Assembly (NCBI RefSeq): GCF_024137965.1
Contig: NZ_CP099975.1
Coordinates: 2,480,001 to 2,544,000, forward strand
Direction: 5' to 3'
Length of the DNA: 64,000 bases
Source of the DNA: Halomonas sp. Y3
GTDB taxonomy: Bacteria; Pseudomonadota; Gammaproteobacteria; Pseudomonadales; Halomonadaceae
Within the stretch, counting starts at the first letter, position 1; the number at the start of each line of letters is the position of its first letter. Positions 61,785 to 64,000 of the stretch are shown here, piece by piece. The notes below the pieces were generated by a model. It searched no databases, was not told where the DNA came from, and saw nothing but the letters and a program-made list of their open reading frames with translations. Position numbers and translations under genes: made by a program.

Positions 61785-62846
61785 ATGATCCGACTCCATA
61801 ACGTATCCAAGACCTTTGTGCTGAAAGGTCGACGCGGCAGCCCGACGCGTACCGTCCAGGCGCTGAAGAGTGTCGACCTGCACGTGCCCGCCGGCCAGAT
61901 TCACGGCGTGATCGGCCTCTCCGGCGCCGGCAAGTCGACCCTGATTCGCTGCGTCAACCTGCTCGAGCGCCCCACCACCGGCACCGTCACCGTGGACGGC
62001 CAGGAGCTCACCGGCCTCTCCCGCCAGGCGCTCAACCAGGCGCGCCACGGCATGGGCATGATCTTCCAGCACTTCAACCTGCTCACCAACCGCACGGTAT
62101 TCGCCAACGTGGCCCTGCCCCTGGAGCTGATGGGCATGAGGCGCGCCGAGATCCGCGAGCGGATCACGCCGCTGCTGGAGCTGGTGGGGCTGGCCGACAA
62201 GGCGAGCCAGTACCCGGCCCAGCTCTCCGGCGGCCAGAAGCAGCGGGTGGCCATCGCCCGGGCGCTGGCCAGCCGCCCCAAGGTGCTGCTCTGCGACGAG
62301 GCCACCTCGGCCCTCGACCCCCAGACCACCGCCTCGATCCTGGCGCTGCTGCGGGACATCAACCAGAAGCTCGGCCTGACCATCCTGCTGATCACCCACG
62401 AGATGGAGGTGGTCAAATCGATCTGCCACAGGGTCAGCCTGATCTCCGGCGGCGAGCTGGTGGAGGAGGCCGAGGTGGGCGACTTCTTCACCGCCCCGCG
62501 CACCCGGCTGGGCCGCGAGTTCCTCAACGACTTCCTCAAGCTGGAGCCGCCCCGGGCGCTGATCGAACGCCTCGAGGAGAGCCCCGGCGAGCACACCCAT
62601 CCGGTGGTGCGCCTGGCCTTCTCCGGCGACGCCGTCTCCACGCCGCTGATCTCGCGGCTTGCCCGGGAGTGCGGCGTCGACGTCAGCATCCTGCAGGCCA
62701 AGGTGGAGTCGATCCAGGAGCGCACCCTCGGCCTGATGATCGCCGAGCTGATGGGCCCAGCGGAGCAGACCCGCACGGCCATCGACTATCTCGAATCCCA
62801 TGATCTGCACGTGGAGGTGCTTGGCCATGTCCAGCGCGATGATTGA
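61785..62846 (+). CDS. metN: Methionine ABC transporter ATPase MetN
   Basis: This 353-residue ATPase drives D/L-methionine import. Walker A is IGLSGAGKSTLIRC, signature LSGGQKQRVAIARAL and Walker B VLLCDEATSALD. The C-terminal NIL domain, which binds methionine and inhibits transport, is present (about residues 260-350). The ATG at 61785 starts MIRLHNVSKTF. It is preceded by a SAM-II riboswitch and a terminator. Confidence 0.95.
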   Translation: MIRLHNVSKTFVLKGRRGSPTRTVQALKSVDLHVPAGQIHGVIGLSGAGKSTLIRCVNLLERPTTGTVTVDGQELTGLSRQALNQARHGMGMIFQHFNLLTNRTVFANVALPLELMGMRRAEIRERITPLLELVGLADKASQYPAQLSGGQKQRVAIARALASRPKVLLCDEATSALDPQTTASILALLRDINQKLGLTILLITHEMEVVKSICHRVSLISGGELVEEAEVGDFFTAPRTRLGREFLNDFLKLEPPRALIERLEESPGEHTHPVVRLAFSGDAVSTPLISRLARECGVDVSILQAKVESIQERTLGLMIAELMGPAEQTRTAIDYLESHDLHVEVLGHVQRDD

Positions 62847-63480
62847 CCTGATCCTCCGGGCTACCCTGGACACCCTCTATATGGTGGCCGTCTCCGGGGT
62901 GATCTCGGCCCTGGTGGGCATCCCGCTCGGGGTGCTGCTCTATGTGACGCGTCCCGGCCAGGTGCTGGCCCAGCCGGCGGTCAACGGCGTGCTCGGCATC
63001 GTCACCAATATCGGCCGCTCGATCCCCTTCATTATCCTGATGGTGGCGATCATCCCCTTCACCCGCATGCTGGTGGGCACCTCCATCGGCACCAACGCCG
63101 CCGCCGTGCCGCTGACCATCGCCGCCATTCCCTTTATCGCCCGCCTGGTGGAGGGCGCGCTGAACGAGATCAACCCGGGCCTGGTGGAGGCCGCCCAGTC
63201 CATGGGCGCCACCCCCTGGCAGATCATCACCCGGGTGCTGCTGCCCGAGGCCCGCGGCGGCATCTTCACGGCGCTGACCGTCACCGTGGTGACCCTGGTC
63301 AGCTATTCGGCCATGGCCGGCGCCGTGGGCGGCGGGGGCCTTGGCGACCTGGGCATCCGCTACGGCTACAACCGCTTCAACCCCACCGTCATGCTGATCA
63401 CCGTGGCGATCCTGGTGGTGATGGTGCAGGGCTTCCAGAGCCTGGGGGATTATCTGGTCCGCAAGAGCGATCACAAATAG
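62827..63480 (+). CDS. metI: Methionine ABC transporter permease MetI
   Basis: This 217-residue permease has five membrane helices and the EAA-type loop EAAQSMGATPWQIITRVLLPEA. The start at 62827 overlaps metN by 20 bases and follows GGAGGT by eight bases; the Met at 62839 is an alternative. Its stop codon lies inside a hairpin with a T tract. Confidence 0.95.
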   Translation: MSSAMIDLILRATLDTLYMVAVSGVISALVGIPLGVLLYVTRPGQVLAQPAVNGVLGIVTNIGRSIPFIILMVAIIPFTRMLVGTSIGTNAAAVPLTIAAIPFIARLVEGALNEINPGLVEAAQSMGATPWQIITRVLLPEARGGIFTALTVTVVTLVSYSAMAGAVGGGGLGDLGIRYGYNRFNPTVMLITVAILVVMVQGFQSLGDYLVRKSDHK

Positions 63481-63507
63481 CGAAAAGCTATTTAAATTAT
63501 TTTTTTT
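63475..63507 (+). terminator. Hairpin and T8 between metI and metQ
   Basis: A 7-bp stem AAATAGC/GCTATTT (63475-63481 with 63487-63493, loop GAAAA) includes the metI stop codon. Eight Ts follow at 63500-63507. The segment is strikingly AT-rich in a GC-rich genome. It may partly terminate transcription or protect the metNI message. Confidence 0.55.
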
Positions 63508-63546
63508 ATTCCGCTATTATCTACTCATCATCACAGGAGACCCGAC

Positions 63547-64000
63547 ATGCGCAAGACACTGCTCAGCACCCTGCTCGCCTCCAGCCTGGCCCTCGGCGCC
63601 GGCAGCGCCCTGGCCGACGAGCACCGCATCAAGGTCGGCACCGTGGCCGGCCCCGAGACCGACGTGATGCAGGTCGCCGCCGAGATCGCCCTGCGCGAAT
63701 ACGGCCTGACCGTGGAGATCATCGAGTTCACCGACTATGTGACCCCCAACGCCGCCCTGGCCGACGGCAGCCTGGACGCCAACGCCTACCAGCACGAGCC
63801 CTACATGCTGGCCATGGTCAACGACCGCGGCTACGACTTCGCCGTGGCCGGACGCACCTTCGTCTATCCCATCGGCGCCTACTCCGAGAAGTACGCCAGC
63901 ATCGACGAGCTGCCCGAGCGGGCCCAGATCGCCCTGCCCAATGACCCCTCCAACGAGGGTCGCTCGCTGATCCTGATGCACAACGAGGGGCTGATCCAGC
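63547..64000 (+). CDS. metQ: Methionine-binding protein MetQ, N-terminal part
   Basis: These are the first 151 codons of the substrate-binding protein of the methionine importer. A signal peptide (LLSTLLASSLALGAGSALA) is followed by KVGTVAGPETDVMQVAAEIA and AYQHEPYMLAMV, typical of NlpA/MetQ. There is no lipobox cysteine, so unlike E. coli MetQ it appears to be a soluble periplasmic protein. AGGAG precedes the ATG. It runs off the right edge. Confidence 0.94.
   Translation, partial: MRKTLLSTLLASSLALGAGSALADEHRIKVGTVAGPETDVMQVAAEIALREYGLTVEIIEFTDYVTPNAALADGSLDANAYQHEPYMLAMVNDRGYDFAVAGRTFVYPIGAYSEKYASIDELPERAQIALPNDPSNEGRSLILMHNEGLIQ

Overview
The window is about 64 kb of high-GC, gene-dense chromosome from a gammaproteobacterium. 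Gene content and order suggest the Halomonadaceae (Halomonas or a relative). The run from a PilZ gene through holB, tmk, mltG, pabC, fabF, acpP, fabG, fabD, plsX, rpmF, yceD, maf, sppA, rluC, rne, murB, kdsB, lpxK, exbDB and comEC to lolDC follows the order I recall from Pseudomonas aeruginosa. The species assignment is inference. I see no tRNA, rRNA, CRISPR array or prophage. Almost everything is housekeeping, and the interest lies in RNA elements and recombination scars.

Layout. (1) 1-4.5 kb: start of lepA, then an envelope-stress operon rpoE/algU-mucA-mucB-mucD without mucC. (2) 4.9-10.7 kb: DAHP synthase, dinG, rhlB, a small basic protein and exonuclease III. (3) 10.7-14.2 kb: a TonB2-type system (ttpC-like, exbB, exbD, tonB) behind a near-consensus Fur box. 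(4) 14.2-18.1 kb: etfA and etfB with divergent ETF-ubiquinone oxidoreductase; a diverged second copy of the etfA 3' end lies between etfA and its terminator. (5) 18.1-35.6 kb: a largely minus-strand block covering sulfur transfer, DNA repair and replication, fatty acid and phospholipid synthesis, L32, peptidase and rRNA modification. (6) 35.6-39.4 kb: rne, with a long leader and a strikingly repetitive C-terminal tail. (7) 39.4-51 kb: cell-wall and lipid A genes, an ExbB/ExbD pair, ComEC and a Lol transporter.

(8) 51-60.6 kb: agmatine deiminase and N-carbamoylputrescine amidase (agmatine to putrescine). They are followed by a second, diverged aguB 3' end, then a group IIC intron of about 1.93 kb sitting just after the uraA terminator. 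Next is a nucleobase salvage and uptake cluster (uraA, upp, ung, gpt, apt, NCS2 permease). (9) 60.7-64 kb: riboflavin synthase, then a metNIQ methionine importer.

The strongest non-coding discovery is upstream of metN. A good promoter is followed by a SAM-II type S-adenosylmethionine riboswitch carrying an extra inserted hairpin, and then by a textbook intrinsic terminator. This suggests transcriptional control of methionine uptake by SAM. The second notable pattern is that both etfA and aguB are followed by a short, separate copy of their own last ~25 codons lying next to the terminator. The aguB copy differs only synonymously over its last 16 codons, which points to replacement of resident alleles by imported orthologues that left the old 3' ends behind.
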